From contig JALHUC010000317.1 in assembly GCA_022865845.1 (NCBI GenBank), forward strand, positions 1-19,621: DNA of 19,621 nucleotides, written 5' to 3'. The DNA comes from a bacterium (GTDB taxonomy: Bacteria > BMS3Abin14). This document shows, piece after piece, positions 1 through 8,709 of the stretch. Numbering within the stretch: position 1 is the first letter of the stretch; each line of letters begins with the position of its first letter. Under the pieces are notes generated by a model, which made no database searches, was not told the DNA's origin, and worked only from the letters and a program-made list of their open reading frames with translations. The translations under genes were made by a program, and so were the position numbers.

Positions 1-102
1 ATGATCGAGTCCACGGCCATCTATTGCTTCGTGGTCTCGATGATACTTATCTTCGCCAATCCGTTCTGGAACCACTTTATCGCCCAAGCGGCCGGAAAGT
101 AA
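1..102 (+). CDS. atpE: N-type F0F1 ATPase c subunit, C-terminal end (5' truncated by window)
   Basis: The frame is open at the window edge and encodes the last 33 residues of a membrane rotor (c) subunit, ending in TAA. The first visible residues read MIESTAIY, where the Glu is the ion-carrying carboxylate of the second transmembrane helix. The E-S-T-x-x-Y spacing matches the Na+ ligands known from the Ilyobacter tartaricus c-ring (Glu65, Ser66, Thr67 side, Tyr70). The rest is a hydrophobic helix ending in FANPFWNHF, typical of alternative (N-type) ATPases. The first codon is an internal Met, not a proven start. The b-subunit gene begins 4 bases downstream, so this is one operon. Na+ specificity is an inference, since the helix-1 Gln ligand lies outside the window. 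Confidence 0.85.
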   Translation: MIESTAIYCFVVSMILIFANPFWNHFIAQAAGK

Positions 103-106
103 GCTG

Positions 107-937
107 ATGCTGATCGACTGGTTCACTGTGGCTGCGCAGGTGATCAACTTCCTGATCCTGGTGTGGTTGCTGAAACGCTTTCTTTACAAGCCAATCCTCC
201 GCGCCATCGACGCGCGGGAACAGCGGATCGAGACGCAACTCGCGGACGCCGATGCGACAAAGGCCGAAGCCCAACAGGAACGCGACGAGTTCCTGCAAAA
301 AAATAAGGCGTTCGATCAGCAACGCGCCGCTCGCTTGAGTCAAGCGACCAATGAGGCGCAAGCCGAACGTCAACGGCTTCTGGATAAAGCGCGGCAGGAC
401 TCGGATGCCCTGCGTGCCGAACGCCAGCAGGCATTGAAGCGCGAACAACAAAGCCTGAATGCCGAGCTCTCCCGCCGTACCCGGGAGGAGGTGTTTGCCA
501 TTGCGCGAAGGGCGCTGACGGACCTCGCCGGGGCAAGTCTGGAAGTGCGCATGAGCGAGGTGTTCGCGCGCCGCTTGCGAGCGCTAAACGATGATGTGAA
601 GGAAGGTCTCACCGCGGCCCTGGAAACATCGTCCGCCCCGGTGCTCGTGCGCAGCACCTTCGAGCTGCCGTTCGAGCAGCGCGCGGCGATACAATCCGCG
701 CTCAACGACACCTTATCGGCGGAGATCCAAGTCCGTTTCGAGACCGTGCCGGACGGGATCAGCGGCATCGAACTCAGCATGAACGGACGGAAGGTCGCCT
801 GGAGCATCGCGGATTATCTCGTGTCACTGGAAAAGAGTGTCGGCGAATTGTTGGCAGAGCCGTTCAAACCCCAAGCCAAACCTGAGGCCAAGCCGAATTC
901 GGGAACTGAACCCGCCTCGTCCGAGGAGGCCGAATGA
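107..937 (+). CDS. atpF: N-type F0F1 ATPase b subunit with delta-like C-terminal domain
   Basis: This 276-residue protein is the peripheral stalk subunit of a membrane ATPase. Residues about 5-30 form one membrane helix ([18 protein letters not shown]), followed by the b-type segment [17 protein letters not shown]. Residues about 35-145 are a charged Glu/Gln/Arg/Ala-rich coiled coil. It is much longer than the usual b subunit of about 160 residues. The tail (about 170-255) ends in a pattern like the C-terminal part of delta/OSCP: a VLVRS strand, an [13 protein letters not shown] helix, then [29 protein letters not shown]. Known N-type operons lack a separate delta gene and have an elongated b subunit, and none is seen between b and alpha here. 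The start has a purine-rich GGAAAG upstream, and the end overlaps the alpha start by 4 bases (ATGA). Confidence 0.88.
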   Translation: MLIDWFTVAAQVINFLILVWLLKRFLYKPILRAIDAREQRIETQLADADATKAEAQQERDEFLQKNKAFDQQRAARLSQATNEAQAERQRLLDKARQDSDALRAERQQALKREQQSLNAELSRRTREEVFAIARRALTDLAGASLEVRMSEVFARRLRALNDDVKEGLTAALETSSAPVLVRSTFELPFEQRAAIQSALNDTLSAEIQVRFETVPDGISGIELSMNGRKVAWSIADYLVSLEKSVGELLAEPFKPQAKPEAKPNSGTEPASSEEAE

Positions 938-2517
938 GCGAACCGCCCGATTCTTTGCAAAGTGTCTTCGAGCACGTGTTCGCCGGCTTAAGTCGGGGGC
1001 GCGAAAGCTTCACGCCACAGCTGGCGATGCACGAGGTGGGCACGATCAGCAGCGTCTCCACGGGCATCGCCCGGATCTCCGGCCTGCCCGGCGTAGGTTT
1101 TGACGAGCTGGTGAAATTTCCCGGCGATGTGTTTGGCATCGCTTTCAACGTGGACGAGGATGAGATCGGCGTCGTGCTGCTGGGCGAATACTGGCATCTG
1201 CAGGCAGGTGATGAAGTCGAACGCACAGGCCGGGTCATGGATGTGGCCGTGGGCGATGGTTTGCTGGGACGCGTCATCGATCCGCTCGGTCGGCCACTCG
1301 ATGGCAAGGGGCCGGTGGTTGCAAGCCGGCGTCTGCCCATCGAACGTCCCGCTCCTGCCATCATGGATCGCGCGCCCGTCACTGTGCCGCTGCAGACCGG
1401 CCTCAAAGTCGTCGATGCGCTCATTCCCATCGGGCGCGGCCAGCGCGAGCTGATTCTGGGTGACCGGCAGACGGGGAAAACCGCCATTGCGATCGACACC
1501 ATTCTGAATCAGCGCGGCAAGGATGTCCTGTGCGTCTACTGCGCCATCGGACAGCGCGCATCCGCCGTGGCCAGGGCGGTGGCTAACTTCCAGGAAAAGG
1601 GTGTGCTGGAGTACACCGTCGTGGTCGTCACCGAGGGCAACGACCCGCCGGGTCTCGCCTACATCGCGCCTTACTCCGCAACCAGCATCGCGGAGCATTT
1701 TATGGAGCAGGGCCGCGATGTGCTGGTTGTTTACGACGACCTCACGCATCATGCGCGCGCCTATCGCGAGCTGTCCCTGCTGTTGCGCCGCCCACCCGGT
1801 CGCGAAGCCTTTCCCGGCGACATCTTCTATATCCATTCACGGCTGCTGGAACGTGCGACGCATCTGCGCGAGGAACGCGGAGGTGGTTCGCTCACCGCCC
1901 TGCCCATCATCGAGACCGAAGCCCAGAACATTTCCGCCTACATTCCAACCAATCTGATTTCCATAACCGACGGGCAGATCTACCTCTCGCCGACGTTGTT
2001 CGAATTGGGTGTGCTGCCGGCGGTCGATGTCGGCAAATCCGTGTCGCGCGTCGGCGGCAAGGCGCAACGGGCGGCCTACCGCGCGGTGGCGGGCGACCTC
2101 AAGCTCGCCTATGCGCAGTTCGAGGAACTCGAAACCTTCGCCCGGTTCGGCGCCCGGCTGGATGAAGCCACCGGCAAGATCATCGAGCATGGGCGGCGCA
2201 TCCGCGCCTGCCTGAAGCAGCCGGAATTCGCCCCGGTGGGAGTGGCCGCCCAAATCGCTATCCTGCTGTCGTTGAGCGCCGGACTTTTCGACGCGGTTTC
2301 GCTGGACCGGATGACGAACGCCGAGCAGGCCGTGCGCAAGGCGGCGGCGGAGATACCGGCGCAGGTGAGCGAGCGCCTGGATAGCGCCGACACGTTGAGC
2401 GATGAGGATCGGGAAACGATTATCGACATTGCCCGCCAGGCACTGGCACGTTTCCAGCCCAAAGCTGATTCGCAATTTCAACCCGGGGCAGGGACGAATC
2501 CCGGGGAGGCATCATGA
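934..2517 (+). CDS. atpA: N-type F0F1 ATPase alpha subunit
   Basis: This 527-residue protein is the non-catalytic nucleotide-binding subunit of the F1 hexamer. The N-terminal beta-barrel region (about 25-95) includes [28 protein letters not shown]. The P-loop GDRQTGKT is at residues 176-183, and the region [14 protein letters not shown] follows. The [10 protein letters not shown] motif places the arginine finger at Arg372. The C-terminal helical bundle starts near [19 protein letters not shown], and length is normal for the family. The ATG is preceded by GAGGAGG with 4-base spacing and overlaps the end of the b-subunit gene; its own stop overlaps the gamma start. Arginine codons are nearly all CGN, unlike genes beyond 4.1 kb. 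The N-type assignment comes from its neighbours. Confidence 0.95.
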   Translation: MSEPPDSLQSVFEHVFAGLSRGRESFTPQLAMHEVGTISSVSTGIARISGLPGVGFDELVKFPGDVFGIAFNVDEDEIGVVLLGEYWHLQAGDEVERTGRVMDVAVGDGLLGRVIDPLGRPLDGKGPVVASRRLPIERPAPAIMDRAPVTVPLQTGLKVVDALIPIGRGQRELILGDRQTGKTAIAIDTILNQRGKDVLCVYCAIGQRASAVARAVANFQEKGVLEYTVVVVTEGNDPPGLAYIAPYSATSIAEHFMEQGRDVLVVYDDLTHHARAYRELSLLLRRPPGREAFPGDIFYIHSRLLERATHLREERGGGSLTALPIIETEAQNISAYIPTNLISITDGQIYLSPTLFELGVLPAVDVGKSVSRVGGKAQRAAYRAVAGDLKLAYAQFEELETFARFGARLDEATGKIIEHGRRIRACLKQPEFAPVGVAAQIAILLSLSAGLFDAVSLDRMTNAEQAVRKAAAEIPAQVSERLDSADTLSDEDRETIIDIARQALARFQPKADSQFQPGAGTNPGEAS

Positions 2518-3419
2518 GCGACACCACAGCGAGCCTGCGTCGCAAGATCGACAGCGCCGGCGATCTGCAATCCGTGGTCCGTACCATGAAGGCCATGGCC
2601 GCGTCGAGTATCGGCCAATACGAGCAATCGGTGCGCGCCCTGGGTGATTACTATCGAACCGTGGAGCTGGGCCTGAGTGTGTGTTTCCGTGACATGGGTG
2701 CAGCGGAATCGATAAGCGCAGAGACAGGAAAAAAGGATGCGGGTGCGATTGGCGCGGTGGTGTTTGGTTCCGACCAGGGGCTGGTGGGCCAGTTCAATGA
2801 TGTGGCGGCCGATTATGCGCTCAAGACGCTGGCGGCGCTGCCCGGGGAACCCCGGGTCTGGGCGGTGGGCGAGCGCGTCCATGCGCGCCTGTCGGACGCG
2901 GGCCTTGCGCCGATGGGATGCTTCAGCGTACCGAATTCCGTCAAGGCCATCACCTCGCTGGTCGGGCAGATACTCATGGCGAGCGAGACGAGCCGCAGCC
3001 AGGGTGACATCGCCGAACTCCATCTCTTCTACAACCGGCCCGCGGTTGGGGCGGTTTATGCACCCGTCAGTCAGCGGCTGTTACCGCTGGATGAAAGCTG
3101 GCGACGTAAGCTAGCCGAACGTCCATGGCCGACGGAAAACCTGCCGGAGGTCATGGGTGGTGTCGCGCTGACCTTGCGGACGCTGATCCGCGAATACCTT
3201 TTCGTCTCGCTGTTCCGGGCGTGCGCCGAATCGCTGGCCAGCGAGAACGCGAGCCGTCTCGTGGCGATGCAACGCGCCGACAAGAATATCGGTGAACTGC
3301 TGGACGACCTCAACGGCACATTTCACCGTTTGCGCCAGAGTGGTATCGACGCGGAACTGTTTGACGTGATCTCCGGGTTCGAGGCGCTGAACGAATCCGG
3401 ACTCCATACGAGAGTTTGA
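2514..3419 (+). CDS. atpG: N-type F0F1 ATPase gamma subunit
   Basis: This 301-residue protein is the central rotor shaft of F1. The N-terminal coiled-coil helix is recognisable as [20 protein letters not shown] (residues about 8-27), followed by [14 protein letters not shown] Rossmann-like middle includes the stretch [13 protein letters not shown]. The C-terminal helix has the family pattern [22 protein letters not shown], then [38 protein letters not shown]. The ATG overlaps the alpha stop by 4 bases and has GGGGAGG upstream with short spacing, so alpha and gamma are translationally coupled. In N-type operons gamma is normally the last gene, which fits the loss of ATPase genes downstream. 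Confidence 0.93.
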   Translation: MSDTTASLRRKIDSAGDLQSVVRTMKAMAASSIGQYEQSVRALGDYYRTVELGLSVCFRDMGAAESISAETGKKDAGAIGAVVFGSDQGLVGQFNDVAADYALKTLAALPGEPRVWAVGERVHARLSDAGLAPMGCFSVPNSVKAITSLVGQILMASETSRSQGDIAELHLFYNRPAVGAVYAPVSQRLLPLDESWRRKLAERPWPTENLPEVMGGVALTLRTLIREYLFVSLFRACAESLASENASRLVAMQRADKNIGELLDDLNGTFHRLRQSGIDAELFDVISGFEALNESGLHTRV

Positions 3420-3435
3420 TCCATATACTTCCGTC

Positions 3436-3609
3436 ATGACCAAGGGCGAACGCTTGTTAGGAGCCATTCAGCTGATCGTTCCGATTCTGCTGCTCATCGG
3501 CGTGATCCCAACCTGGCCCCACAGCCGGGGATGGGGTTACACACCCAGCGGAATATTTGGGCTGGCGCTGGTAATCCTGGTTATTCTGTTGCTGCTAGGC
3601 GAGTTATAG
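3436..3609 (+). CDS. Small DUF3309-like membrane protein, 57 aa
   Basis: A 57-residue reading frame lies 16 bases after the gamma stop. It has two hydrophobic segments (residues about 8-24 and 39-55) around a conserved-looking hinge, IPTWPHSRGWGYTPSG. That hinge and overall size are characteristic of the DUF3309 family of small proteobacterial membrane proteins, whose function is unknown. It shares the GC-rich composition of the ATPase genes and probably travelled with them. No clear ribosome binding site precedes the ATG, so it may depend on readthrough or coupling from the operon. The family match is from memory of the motif. Confidence 0.72.
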   Translation: MTKGERLLGAIQLIVPILLLIGVIPTWPHSRGWGYTPSGIFGLALVILVILLLLGEL

Positions 3610-3723
3610 CGCGTTTGGTTCAGCTCCATTCGCTCAAAGTTTGGAGCTTCCTCAAAACCCGGGTCGATTCAATCTGGTAAAGTATCTATCATTAGTATAA
3701 TCTGCGTCCTGAGCCTGGTTTTG

Positions 3724-3882
3724 GATGCAGGAAAGGGCTGCGTGAACGCCGCCGAGATCGGGCACGTGGTTGCAACCTGGGGCGAAGAGGCCGCGCGATT
3801 GGGCCTCACGCAAACCGAGATCGATCGCATGGCATCGGCTTCCGAACATGACGATTCGGGAGCGGTGCTTGCGGGACATTGA
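3724..3882 (+). pseudogene. HipA-like kinase C-terminal remnant
   Basis: The frame around 3742-3882 reads VNAAEIGHVVATWGEEAARL, continues GLTQTEIDRMASASEHDD, and stops at TGA 3880. This resembles the last 35-40 residues of HipA-family serine/threonine kinases (toxin of type II toxin-antitoxin pairs), which end in a W-x-x-x-A-x-x-x-G-[LI]-x-x-x-E-[IQ]-x-x-M-A-x-A-[FS]-E pattern. No kinase core or HipB-like gene is visible upstream; the frame is open to about 3667 but codes for nothing recognisable there. I therefore call it a relic rather than a gene, although a GTG at 3742 follows AAAGGG. A second short peptide-like stretch (WYPEQQALLAPIVDLLQNAL, 3888-3947) lies in another frame and may be more decayed sequence. 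Confidence 0.45.
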
Positions 3883-4058
3883 TCGCTTGGTATCCAGAAC
3901 AGCAGGCCCTTCTGGCACCGATCGTGGACCTGCTTCAGAATGCACTGCCTGCAATATAATTGATCATGGTATTGATACTTTTGACCACCTGAAAACCCGC
4001 GCCACTACTGGCTTTTCGCGGCCTATTTAAAATCGAATGGGAATAGAAGAATCAGAGG

Positions 4059-4090
4059 GGGAGAGCGGGAGAGTGGGAGAAGGGGAGAAA
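4059..4090. repeat. Four tandem purine octamers (GGGAGANN)
   Basis: Four adjacent 8-base units read GGGAGAGC, GGGAGAGT, GGGAGAAG and GGGAGAAA. The tract is purely purine apart from one C and one T, and lies about 55 bases before the dnaE start. Confidence 0.85.
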
Positions 4091-4113
4091 AACCTTTCCC
4101 ATGTTCCTTAACC

Positions 4114-4141
4114 GATCACTGATCACGGATCACCAATCACA
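4114..4141. repeat. Heptamer array, unit GATCACN (4 units)
   Basis: Four contiguous 7-base units read GATCACT, GATCACG, GATCACC and AATCACA. The array ends 5 bases before the dnaE ATG, where a ribosome binding site would normally sit. Confidence 0.85.
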
Positions 4142-4146
4142 CCTTT

Positions 4147-7100
4147 ATGAAACACGCCAATTTCGTTCATCTCCATGTCCATACATCCTACAGCCTCCTC
4201 GACGGGGCCTGCCGCGTTGCCGATCTGACCCGGTACGCTGCCGATCTCAAGTTTCCGGCCCTTGCTATTACCGACCATGGGGCAATGTTCGGCGCCATCG
4301 ATTTCTACAAAAGCGCCCGCGCAGCCGGAATAAAGCCGATTATCGGCCAGGAGTTCTATATCGCTCCCGAAAGCCGGCTTGATCGCAAACTTGATGAATA
4401 CGGAGAATCGGCCTATCACATCGTCCTTCTTGCGCGAAACTCGGAAGGTTATTCCAACCTGGTAAAGCTGTCCTCTATCTCTTATCTCGAGGGTTTCTAC
4501 CGGAAGCCGCGTATCGACAAGGAGGTCCTTTCCCGTCATTCCGATGGCCTGGTAGCCCTCTCCGCCTGCCTGAAGGGAGAGGTTGCCTACCTGGTCAGAC
4601 GGGGGAATTACGAAAGAGCCAGGGAAACCGTGTCCTGGTACAAAGACCTGTTCGGCGAGAATTATTTCCTGGAAGTTCAGCATAACGGGCTTGCCGATCA
4701 GGACAAGGCCAACGAGGGGATGCTCAGGCTGGCTAAAGACACAGGTGTCGGACTGGTTGCGACCAACGATATCCACTACCTGCGTAGGGAGGACACAAGG
4801 ATGCACGATGTCCTCCTTTGCATTCAGACCGGGAAAACGGTTCAAGACGAGAACCGGATGCGAATGGACACCGACGAGCTCTACGTCAAGTCAGCCGAAG
4901 AGATGGAGCTGTATTTCAAGGACTACCCCAACGCCCTGTCCAATACCCTTGCCATCGCTGAGAGATGCAACCTTGAGATCGCTATCGGTGAAACACACCT
5001 TCCCCGTTTTCCCATACCTGAAGGGATGACGGAGGGGTCTTTCCTTTACTCCAAGGTTCGTGGCGGATTCGACAAGCGAATGGAGCTCATTCTGGATGGG
5101 ACTCCGGAGGATCAAAGGGAGGAGGTGCTGGAGAAGTACCAGGCCAGACTGGGCACCGAACTGGAGGTGATCACCAATATGGGGTTCCCGGGCTACTTCC
5201 TTATTGTATGGGACTTCATACAATATGCGAGGGAGCAGGGCATCCCCGTTGGCCCAGGGAGAGGTTCAGCAGCTGGTTCCCTCGTGGCCTATTCCCTGAG
5301 AATCACCGATATTGACCCTATCAAGTATGGACTTCTCTTTGAACGTTTCCTCAACCCTGAAAGGATCAGTCTGCCGGATATCGATGTGGATTTCTGCATG
5401 CAGAGGCGCGACGAGGTCATCCGCTATGTGACGAATAAGTATGGCGAAGACAAAGTCGCCCAGATAATTACTTTCGGAACCATGGCGGCCAGGGGCGCCA
5501 TCCGGGATGTTGGCAGGGCTCTTGATATGAACTATGCCGAGGTGGACAGGATCGCCAAGTTGGTCCCGGAGATCCTGGGTATCAAGCTGTCTAAAGCCAT
5601 CGAGCAGGAACCTCAGCTCAAAGAGGCCATGAAAAACGACAAGAAGGTGGCCGATCTCCTTGAGTTGGCCCAGAAAATGGAAGGTCTCCACCGCCACGCC
5701 TCTACCCACGCTGCGGGAGTGGTGATCAGTGACCTTCCCCTTTCCAGCCACGTTCCACTCTACAGGAATATCAAGGATGACAGCGTACTAACCCAATACG
5801 CCATGAAGGAGCTGGAGAACATTGGGCTTGTCAAGTTTGATTTCCTGGGGCTCCGGACGCTGACCCTTCTGAATAACGCCGTACAGCTTGCCAACAGGAA
5901 GAGGTTGGCTCAGGGGCAGGAACCTGTCGAGATGGAAAGGCTGGACCTTCTGGACCAGAAAACCTATGAGCTCTTGTCCACCGGGGATACGGACGGAGTT
6001 TTCCAACTGGAAAGTTCCGGGATGAAGGATCTTCTGGTCAAGATGAAACCGGGGTGCTTCGAGGACCTCATCGCCCTTGTGGCCCTCTACCGTCCGGGAC
6101 CCCTCGGGTCAGGGATGGTGACCGATTTTATCAACCGGAAGCAGGGTCGGCAGGAGATCTCCTACGACACCAAGGAGTTGGAAAAGATCCTGTCCGAGAC
6201 CTATGGTGTTATCGTCTATCAGGAACAGGTTATGCAGGTGGCCAGCGAACTGGCCGGCTACAGCATGGGTGAGGCGGACAACCTCCGTCGTGCCATGGGC
6301 AAGAAGATGCCCGAGGAGATGGAAAAGGAAAGGGTTCGTTTCCTGGAAGGGTGCCAAAGAAACAATATTCCGGACAAGAAGGCGGCCGGTATTTTTGACA
6401 ACCTTGCTTTTTTTGCGGGTTACGGGTTCAACAAGTCCCACAGTGCGGCCTACGCACTTATCGCTTACCAGACAGCCTTTCTGAAGGCACATTTCCCAAT
6501 GGAGTTCATGGCCGCCCTTCTCACCAGTGAGATGGACAACTCGGACAAGGTGACCCAGCACATCGGCGTTTGCAAAGAGATGGGTGTCAAGCTGCTGCCG
6601 CCCGACATAACTCACTCGGAGATCCCGTTCACCGTTGAGGAGGGTGGGATCCGTTTCGGGCTCGGTGCTGTCAAGAACGTGGGAGTGTCGGCCCTGGAGG
6701 AGATCCTGAGTAAGCGCAGTGATGGCGGGACCTTCAAGTCTGTAAACGAATTTTGCAGCAGGGTGGATCTGAGAAAGGTAAACCGAAGGGTCATAGAGAG
6801 TTTGATCAAATCGGGGGCCTTCGATTGCTGCGGGGATCACAGAGCCCAGCTACTGGCTTCCCTGGACCAGGCCATGGAACGGGGACAGAAGGCTCAGAGG
6901 GATCGAGACAGCGGCCAGATAACCATGTTTGAGGGAGCCCTTGCATCCGACAGTGAGTATTCTATATCTCAGGTTGAACCGTGGTCGGAGCAGCAGCGGC
7001 TGGCTTTTGAGAAAGAGTGCCTGGGCTTTTATATCACCGGACATCCCCTTGAAAAATATCGCAAAGAGCTTGAGAGGTACGTTACCGTGGATCTGGGGCG

Positions 7101-7620
7101 CCTTGTGGAGATGTCTGAAGGACAAGAGGTCAAGGTGGCTGGAATGAAACAGAGCATGCGGGAAATAAGTACAAAGAGAGGGGACCGCATGGCTTTCCTG
7201 ACCCTGGAGGACCTGCACGGCAGCGCCGAGGTGATCGTTTTTTCGGATGCTTTTACCAAGGCAGGCCATATCCTGGCTTCTGAAGGTCCCTTCGTCGTTC
7301 AGGGGGTTATCGATTCTAACGGAGACAAACCAAAAATCAAGGCATCTGACGTGGAACTGTTGGAAGAATACCGGCAGAGGGTTACAAGGGAGATCCTTAT
7401 CAACCTGTCAACTATCGGGCTTTCAGGGGACGATCTCGAAAAACTGAAGAATGTCCTGTTGCAGCACAAGGGTGATTGCGCTGTCAGGTTAAAGCTTACG
7501 ATCCCCACCAAGGCAGAATCGGTTATTGCCCTGTCGGACGAATTCAAAGTGGGGTCTTCCGATGAAATGGTCAACGATGTGGAGAGGATCTTCGGCAGCG
7601 GGACGGTGACCTTTGTTTGA
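4147..7620 (+). CDS. dnaE: DNA polymerase III alpha subunit
   Basis: This 1157-residue protein is the replicative polymerase of the C family, of normal DnaE1 length. The N-terminal PHP domain (about 5-280) has H10-x-H12, D43-H44, E69, H91, C141, H179 and D208-x-H210, a complete-looking metal site. The polymerase core has GPGRGSAAGSLVAY, the catalytic acidic motif PDIDVDF at 410-416, HRHASTHAAGVV, and FNKSHSAAYALIAYQTAF. The YQEQVMQVASELAGYSMGEA region and the helix-hairpin-helix part follow. A C-terminal OB fold is seen around VKVAGMKQSMREISTKRGDR. The ATG at 4147 gives the standard MKHANFVHLHVHTSYSLLDG start but has no good ribosome binding site. accA follows 117 bases later, an order common in Desulfobacterota. 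AGG is a frequent arginine codon. Confidence 0.97.
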   Translation: MKHANFVHLHVHTSYSLLDGACRVADLTRYAADLKFPALAITDHGAMFGAIDFYKSARAAGIKPIIGQEFYIAPESRLDRKLDEYGESAYHIVLLARNSEGYSNLVKLSSISYLEGFYRKPRIDKEVLSRHSDGLVALSACLKGEVAYLVRRGNYERARETVSWYKDLFGENYFLEVQHNGLADQDKANEGMLRLAKDTGVGLVATNDIHYLRREDTRMHDVLLCIQTGKTVQDENRMRMDTDELYVKSAEEMELYFKDYPNALSNTLAIAERCNLEIAIGETHLPRFPIPEGMTEGSFLYSKVRGGFDKRMELILDGTPEDQREEVLEKYQARLGTELEVITNMGFPGYFLIVWDFIQYAREQGIPVGPGRGSAAGSLVAYSLRITDIDPIKYGLLFERFLNPERISLPDIDVDFCMQRRDEVIRYVTNKYGEDKVAQIITFGTMAARGAIRDVGRALDMNYAEVDRIAKLVPEILGIKLSKAIEQEPQLKEAMKNDKKVADLLELAQKMEGLHRHASTHAAGVVISDLPLSSHVPLYRNIKDDSVLTQYAMKELENIGLVKFDFLGLRTLTLLNNAVQLANRKRLAQGQEPVEMERLDLLDQKTYELLSTGDTDGVFQLESSGMKDLLVKMKPGCFEDLIALVALYRPGPLGSGMVTDFINRKQGRQEISYDTKELEKILSETYGVIVYQEQVMQVASELAGYSMGEADNLRRAMGKKMPEEMEKERVRFLEGCQRNNIPDKKAAGIFDNLAFFAGYGFNKSHSAAYALIAYQTAFLKAHFPMEFMAALLTSEMDNSDKVTQHIGVCKEMGVKLLPPDITHSEIPFTVEEGGIRFGLGAVKNVGVSALEEILSKRSDGGTFKSVNEFCSRVDLRKVNRRVIESLIKSGAFDCCGDHRAQLLASLDQAMERGQKAQRDRDSGQITMFEGALASDSEYSISQVEPWSEQQRLAFEKECLGFYITGHPLEKYRKELERYVTVDLGRLVEMSEGQEVKVAGMKQSMREISTKRGDRMAFLTLEDLHGSAEVIVFSDAFTKAGHILASEGPFVVQGVIDSNGDKPKIKASDVELLEEYRQRVTREILINLSTIGLSGDDLEKLKNVLLQHKGDCAVRLKLTIPTKAESVIALSDEFKVGSSDEMVNDVERIFGSGTVTFV

Positions 7621-7655
7621 CAGACAGGATATTTGCAGGAATACTGAGGGGTCAT

Positions 7656-7683
7656 GGAATGAAGAATGTAGAATGTAGAATAG
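7656..7683. repeat. Heptamer array, unit AGAATGT (4 units)
   Basis: Four contiguous 7-base units read GGAATGA, AGAATGT, AGAATGT and AGAATAG, in the dnaE-accA spacer. Confidence 0.85.
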
Positions 7684-7700
7684 GGGAAAATGAACCGCAT

Positions 7701-7728
7701 CCGAAACCCGAAACCTAAACTCAAAACG
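7701..7728. repeat. Degenerate heptamer array, unit CCGAAAC (4 units)
   Basis: Units read CCGAAAC, CCGAAAC, CTAAACT and CAAAACG. The array ends 9 bases before the chosen accA ATG. It would be translated only if accA began at the in-frame ATG 7690, which argues against that start. Confidence 0.7.
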
Positions 7729-7737
7729 GAATATATT

Positions 7738-8709
7738 ATGGTATACAACCTGCTGGAATTTGAAAAGCCCCTGGCCGAACTGGAACGGCGTATCGGCGAG
7801 CTGAAGCACATGGATCTGGACCAGCCCGGAGTGGACCTGTCTGACGATATCGCCAGGCTGGAAAAAAAGCTCAACAAAATGCGCCGTGATGTCTATTCAG
7901 GCCTTAGCCGGTGGCAGAAGACCCAGATCGCCAGGCATCCTCAAAGGCCGTACACCCTGGATTATCTGGAGTTCCTCATGGTGGATTTTGTGGAACTCCA
8001 CGGGGATAGAACATTCGCTGACGACAAAGCCATTGTGGGTGGAGTGGCGTGGTTCAACCGGAAACCGGTCATGGTGATGGGGCATCAAAAGGGACGCAAC
8101 ACCAAGGAAAAGGTGGAACGGAACTTCGGTATGCCCAATCCAGAGGGATATCGCAAGGCTCTCAGGCTGATGAAGCTGGCTGAAAGGTTCAGTATCCCTG
8201 TCATTACCCTCGTCGATACACCCGGCGCCTTCCCTGGGATCGGAGCCGAGGAGAGGGGACAGGCGGAGGCCATCGCGAGGAACCTTATAGAGATGGCGGA
8301 CCTCACAGTTCCCATTATAACTGTTGTGACGGGGGAAGGGGGCAGCGGCGGAGCCTTGGCCCTGGCAGTCTCCAACTGGGTCATGATGCTGGAAAACAGT
8401 ATTTATTCGGTCATCTCACCCGAGGGCTGCGCGGCTATTTTGTGGAAGAACCAGGCTTACGCCCAGGACGCTGCTGAAGCGATGAAACTGACGGCCCAGG
8501 ACAGTCTCAAGAACGGGATCATCGATGAGATCATCCCCGAACCACTTGGCGGTGCCCACATGGAGCCGGCGACTGCAGCCAAATCTATGGGAGCCGCCAT
8601 TCAGGTTCAACTTGACCGGTTGTCTGCCATGGGGCCCGAAGAGCTTGTCACGGACAGGTGGGCCAAATTCAGGAAAATAGGTGTCTTCAAGGATAAACCC
8701 GGTGACTGA
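7738..8709 (+). CDS. accA: Acetyl-CoA carboxylase carboxyltransferase alpha subunit
   Basis: The 323-residue product moves the carboxyl group from carboxybiotin to acetyl-CoA, making malonyl-CoA for fatty acid synthesis, together with AccD (not in this window). The N-terminal helix [19 protein letters not shown] is the family start. Crotonase-fold motifs follow: [71 protein letters not shown] and [13 protein letters not shown]. An in-frame ATG at 7690 would add 16 residues, but those come from repeat sequence, so 7738 is preferred; a weak ACGGA precedes it. The end overlaps the pheA start, which suggests coupled translation. Confidence 0.95.
   Translation: MVYNLLEFEKPLAELERRIGELKHMDLDQPGVDLSDDIARLEKKLNKMRRDVYSGLSRWQKTQIARHPQRPYTLDYLEFLMVDFVELHGDRTFADDKAIVGGVAWFNRKPVMVMGHQKGRNTKEKVERNFGMPNPEGYRKALRLMKLAERFSIPVITLVDTPGAFPGIGAEERGQAEAIARNLIEMADLTVPIITVVTGEGGSGGALALAVSNWVMMLENSIYSVISPEGCAAILWKNQAYAQDAAEAMKLTAQDSLKNGIIDEIIPEPLGGAHMEPATAAKSMGAAIQVQLDRLSAMGPEELVTDRWAKFRKIGVFKDKPGD

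Larger units (their letters stand above)
3610..4146. other. 537-bp junction spacer between the ATPase block and dnaE
   Basis: No intact gene is visible here. The interval holds the HipA-like scrap, an AT-richer stretch (3,650-3,710), an unrecognised stretch (3,950-4,050), a purine-rich 8-base repeat (4,059-4,090) and a heptamer repeat (4,114-4,141). No T-tailed terminator is obvious after the ATPase genes. Codon use and spacer style both change across this interval, so it marks either the edge of transferred DNA or an assembly join. Confidence 0.6.

Noticed and set aside
3622..3649. AGCTCC/GGAGCT stem after the ATPase block as a terminator
   Set aside because: The loop is long and no T-run follows the stem.
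3696..3701. Perfect TATAAT -10 box in the junction
   Set aside because: There is no acceptable -35 box at 16-18 bases and no intact gene downstream.
3652..3954. Antisense 100-residue frame in the junction
   Set aside because: No recognisable motifs or ribosome binding site; the opposite strand shows a more convincing HipA-like match.
3770..4030. Forward 86-residue frame in the junction
   Set aside because: It runs in a different frame from the HipA-like peptide, shows no family motif and has an unlikely composition.
7690..7737. Upstream in-frame start of accA
   Set aside because: The extra residues come from repeat DNA; the conserved AccA N terminus begins at 7738.
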